Of a DNA stretch of 51,430 bases, positions 49,071 through 51,430 are shown piece by piece. The notes under the pieces were generated by a model. That model ran no database searches, was not told the DNA's origin, and worked only from the letters and a program-made list of their open reading frames with translations. The stretch is taken from IMG/VR virus record IMGVR_UViG_3300046714_000185, positions 1 to 51,430 of that record, one strand, 5' to 3'. The DNA comes from a virus. Position 1 is the first letter of the stretch. Every line of letters starts with the position of its first letter. A program made the translations under genes and the position numbers.

Positions 49071-49236
49071 TAGATGATTTCCTTTCACTGGATTGAGTGT
49101 CAAAATGGGCTGCCAAGACCTCCCGCCAAAGTGGCCTATCCTCCACCGGTCCTTTTTTCATCATCAATCTGGCGTGCGCAATGCGTTGCTCACGCTTCCA
49201 TTGCCGTTCTGATTTTAGTAATTCCTGAAGTGTCAC
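49003..49236 (-). CDS. small basic hypothetical protein
   Basis: 77 residues from a GTG with GAGGG six nt upstream. Strongly basic helical N-terminal half (LLKSERQWKREQRIAHARLM); the last ~35 residues (Ser/Arg/Lys-rich) overlap the next gene in another frame and may be of low importance. Overlaps the exonuclease stop. Function unknown. Confidence 0.5.
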   Translation of the reverse strand: MTLQELLKSERQWKREQRIAHARLMMKKGPVEDRPLWREVLAAHFDTQSSERKSSSGRKQRTERSDSSGITTRAKAG

Positions 49237-49685
49237 GATAGGCCCTCATTGTAGGAGTTCGTTGTTCTGATGTGCCAATCCATCAATGCTCTGGCATCAG
49301 CCAGGGCATTGTGAGGCACCTTGGAAACTGGTTCCCCCGGTGGGGTTTTGAGTAGGTGAATTTGACAAGCAAAATCCAGGCTGCTGCCAAAATCAGGTCC
49401 TTCAAGGAGCTTCAAAAAGTGAACGGCATCCGCGTGCCAATCACAAATGATGGTTGGGTTTTGATATTGACGAATAAATTCTTGGACTACAATCCTAAAG
49501 GTAGGGTAGGAGAGGGGCTCTTCGAAATCAAGCACTGGAACTACGTGCTGAGCAACCCACGGATCTAATGGATCTGGGAGGGTCTTCACCACATACAGGG
49601 TGGGGCCCATAGGTGACACCAGGGCCAGTGAGATCAGTTGGCCGCCATGACCGTTGAACTCAGTATCCAGGTAAAAAGTATTCAT
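49233..49685 (-). CDS. DEDD-type 3'-5' exonuclease/exoribonuclease
   Basis: 150 residues. Motifs: FYLDTEFNGHGG (Exo I, Asp/Glu), ICDWHADAVHFL (Exo II) and HNALADARALMDW (Exo III with His five before Asp, DEDDh). The short single-domain form resembles the Rv2179c-like exoribonuclease family. It may act on RNA or DNA ends in nucleotide salvage. ATGA-type overlaps on both sides. Confidence 0.8.
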   Translation of the reverse strand: MNTFYLDTEFNGHGGQLISLALVSPMGPTLYVVKTLPDPLDPWVAQHVVPVLDFEEPLSYPTFRIVVQEFIRQYQNPTIICDWHADAVHFLKLLEGPDFGSSLDFACQIHLLKTPPGEPVSKVPHNALADARALMDWHIRTTNSYNEGLS

Positions 49686-49924
49686 TTTACTGTCCTCTCT
49701 TTGATCACTATTTCAAGATCGTAGCCTAACGCACTGGCTATGCGGCACAGCATTGGAAAAGAAACATTTACGGTAGTGCGGCTCTCTACTTTGGAGAGAG
49801 CCGTTTGACGGGAGCCTATCATCTTTGCCAATCGCACCTGAGAGACCCCCTTCTTAAGCCTGATACGTCTTAGGTCAGTTACGACCCTTTCTATGATCAG
49901 GGATCTCTCAGATGTTTGAGGCAT
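49682..49924 (-). CDS. XRE-family helix-turn-helix regulator
   Basis: 80 residues from the ATG at 49924. Helix-turn-helix of the Cro/C1/XRE type: VTDLRRIRLKKGVSQVRLAK and MIGSRQTALSKVESR, then PMLCRIASALGYDLEIV. Compact enough to be a stand-alone regulator or an antitoxin-like protein without a recognisable toxin beside it. It could control the replication operon. A longer in-frame start exists upstream but lies inside the neighbouring gene. Confidence 0.8.
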   Translation of the reverse strand: MPQTSERSLIIERVVTDLRRIRLKKGVSQVRLAKMIGSRQTALSKVESRTTVNVSFPMLCRIASALGYDLEIVIKERTVK

Positions 49925-49928
49925 GAGG

Positions 49929-50810
49929 CTACTTCTTTTTTGACTTTTTGGCCGGGGCGTTGAGGTTATCCTTGTGTGTAACTTTGTATACGCCGCCTTC
50001 AAGCTTCTCAACGCGATGCCCGAACTCAGCGAGCCGCGTAAGCACGTTGCGGTGCTTGCCTCCAAGGACGCTACTGACATGTTTGACTGTGGCGCCCTGT
50101 TCATACAGGTGAGCCGCTTTGCTGGCCTGAGTGCCATCATACAGCCCAAACTTGTCCTTGGCGCCGCTCAGCCGGTCATACGGGGTTTTCGCCACTGCGG
50201 GCTTTTTGGGCTTTTTCGGCTTTTCGTCCTCATCATCATCCTGTGGATCACGTTCAAGGGTGTATTCGTCAGCAACCTGTTTTGTGGCTGCCTTTTTGGC
50301 CTTCTTTTTAGTTTTGGCTTCAGCTTCAGCTGCAATATCCTCAGATTCCTTGGATACACGCTTCTTGGTCTTGGGCGGCGGAGCTTCATCAGCTTCATCC
50401 TCCTCAACGCTGCCCTCATTCACCTCATCATCATCATCATCATTATTATCTTCATCCCCTTCAGGATCCTCAGACTCAGAATTGTCATCATCATCCTCAT
50501 CATCAGTATCGGCCTCTGCTTCATCAGCCTCATGATCGTGGTCATCAGATGTTTCCTCATCATCCTCATCGGCAGACCCCTCGAACTGGTCAAAATCAGG
50601 GAGATCCTCATGCTCATTCATGGCGTCAGCAGCGGCGTTGTACCAATTGGCTGCGCCATCACTGATCGTGTCAAATTCCTTATTCGGGACTTTCTCTATG
50701 GCCCGCAATATGTCTGCCAACTCATCCTGGCGATTTGGGTATGTCTTAGGCTTGAGTTTGCCGACCTCAAGAAGCTCTTGCTCAATCTCAGTGCGTTCCG
50801 TAGTAGCCAT
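49929..50810 (-). CDS. acidic protein with small C-terminal DNA-binding-like domain
   Basis: 293 residues from the ATG at 50810, with GAGG upstream; ATG 50822 in ATGA overlap with the sigma-like gene is an alternative. Residues ~80-150 are nearly pure Asp/Glu (DEDDDDNSESEDPEGDEDNN), followed by Lys-rich/Pro-rich linker (~150-220). The C-terminal ~70 residues (DKFGLYDGTQASKAAHLYEQ to HRVEKLEGGVYKV) look like a small winged/HTH domain seen in phage replication regions. Possibly an SSB- or nucleoid-mimic-like regulator; unknown. Confidence 0.6.
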   Translation of the reverse strand: MATTERTEIEQELLEVGKLKPKTYPNRQDELADILRAIEKVPNKEFDTISDGAANWYNAAADAMNEHEDLPDFDQFEGSADEDDEETSDDHDHEADEAEADTDDEDDDDNSESEDPEGDEDNNDDDDDEVNEGSVEEDEADEAPPPKTKKRVSKESEDIAAEAEAKTKKKAKKAATKQVADEYTLERDPQDDDEDEKPKKPKKPAVAKTPYDRLSGAKDKFGLYDGTQASKAAHLYEQGATVKHVSSVLGGKHRNVLTRLAEFGHRVEKLEGGVYKVTHKDNLNAPAKKSKKK

Positions 50811-50818
50811 CTGCTGCC

Positions 50819-51403
50819 TCATGCTGTTAGGAGTTGTCTTAGTTCTGCGTCCAACCTGAAATTATGTAACCCAAGAACCCGGCTTACCCTCATGTTGAGG
50901 TTCTCCCGGTGATACTCGTGTGGGTCAGCATTCAGGATGGCTGGATTCTGAGTTACCAAGGTGAGGGCACGTTTGACTTGCTCCGGGGCCCGGGCAAGTA
51001 AAGCGCTGAGAAAACCACCATTGGTGAGTTCACCCACGCGCTCAGCGAAGCACTCAGAAACGTCAGAATCTGTGTCTTCGTGCAAAACCCGTTTCCGCTG
51101 CATATAGCGGGCGTGATCGTGCAATTTGTTTCTGAGGGTAGTCTTGAAAAGCGACATGAAGTGCCTGGGATCATTGACACGTGGGTACCGTTCACAGATC
51201 TTGACGAACCATAGATAGGCATCCTGCATCAGGTCGTCAAATCCGTGGATGCTGTCGCAGCGCCATTGGTTCTCACGTATGTGTTTGGCAGCCCAATTTT
51301 TGACTGCCCCTTCCCAGGTAGGGGTGAAGTTGAGTTTTGCCTTGTAGCGACGAGTTATCTTCACGCGGCGATGACGCCGACGTCCGCACTTCTGCTTTGC
51401 CAC
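50819..51403 (-). CDS. sigma-factor-like protein (region 2)
   Basis: 194 residues from a GTG with AGGAG 10 nt upstream. The middle has FDDLMQDAYLWFVKICERYP and SLFKTTLRNKLHDHARYMQR, fitting sigma-70 region 2 (core binding and -10 recognition) of ECF-like factors; the ending RVSRVLGLHNFRLDAELRQL may be a weak region 4-like HTH. Start and end residues are basic. It might direct middle or late phage transcription, though the low conservation leaves other DNA-binding roles open. Last gene in the window; bases 51404-51430 hold only its ribosome-binding region. Confidence 0.65.
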   Translation of the reverse strand: MAKQKCGRRRHRRVKITRRYKAKLNFTPTWEGAVKNWAAKHIRENQWRCDSIHGFDDLMQDAYLWFVKICERYPRVNDPRHFMSLFKTTLRNKLHDHARYMQRKRVLHEDTDSDVSECFAERVGELTNGGFLSALLARAPEQVKRALTLVTQNPAILNADPHEYHRENLNMRVSRVLGLHNFRLDAELRQLLTA

Positions 51404-51430
51404 TTATGGAATCTCCTGAGCGGGAGGCCA

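Noticed and set aside
49974-50912. Large Ile/Leu-rich + strand ORF opposite the acidic protein gene
   Set aside because: Antisense shadow of Asp/Glu-rich codons; no ribosome site and repeats follow the opposite gene.
1-51430. CRISPR arrays, tRNA genes and insertion sequences
   Set aside because: I saw no regularly spaced repeats, no convincing cloverleaf and no transposase; the only mobile-type genes are endonuclease-like.

Overview
The window is part of a double-stranded DNA tailed-phage genome. It begins inside a portal gene, runs through a complete head/tail, ejection and lysis block on the + strand (1-32414), and then switches to a replication, recombination and modification block on the - strand (32411-51403). 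No terminase gene lies inside the window, so the genome continues to the left. The P22 gp10-like tail protein, the connector protein and the large, low-complexity internal virion proteins suggest podovirus-like architecture. The host is probably a Gram-negative proteobacterium. The envelope-type signal peptide, the endolysin plus small membrane-protein lysis cassette and my memory of related families point to Alphaproteobacteria, but that is inference.

The + strand holds: portal (partial) with two small genes, a scaffold-like protein and the major capsid protein behind a structured leader; two capsid-associated proteins ending at a strong intrinsic terminator (6819-6845); then an inserted sugar cassette (6870-13348). 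The cassette encodes a Maf/DUF115-type putative glycosyltransferase, a frameshifted small phage gene, a FemAB-like acyltransferase, a NeuB-type nonulosonate synthase, a NeuA-type CMP-sugar synthetase, a LegC-type PLP aminotransferase, a NeuC/LegG-type UDP-sugar 2-epimerase and a SAM methyltransferase. After it virion genes resume: a coiled-coil protein, the connector, an HNH/AP2 homing endonuclease with its own promoter and hairpin, ejection-type proteins, a gp10-like tail protein, a GNAT enzyme, a virion lytic transglycosylase, a glycine-rich tail adhesin, and a lysis cassette behind a sigma-70-like promoter.

The - strand block reads from the right edge leftward: a sigma-region-2-like protein, an acidic protein with a folded C-terminal domain, an XRE regulator, a DEDD exonuclease, a homing-type endonuclease, a DNA methyltransferase, a sliding clamp, a protein resembling DnaA domain IV alone, a second homing-type endonuclease, a uracil-DNA-glycosylase/exonuclease/PolA fusion, a clamp loader, an SPFH membrane protein, an ssDNA-binding-like protein with a long charged tail, a RecA-like recombinase, an Acb2/Tad1-like small protein, a PD-(D/E)XK nuclease, and SbcD- and SbcC-like subunits. 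Most of these genes are joined by ATGA or similar overlaps, so they probably form one or a few long, translationally coupled transcripts. A degenerate HNH gene sits exactly where the two strands converge.

The most notable content is the nearly complete CMP-nonulosonic (legionaminic/sialic-like) acid pathway embedded in the late structural region, with a Maf-like transferase as its first gene. It suggests that the phage makes a sialic-like sugar to decorate virions or the cell surface. Also notable are an I-TevI-like RNA switch in front of the HNH gene, a probable cyclic-nucleotide sponge (anti-CBASS/Thoeris family), and a phage SPFH protein.
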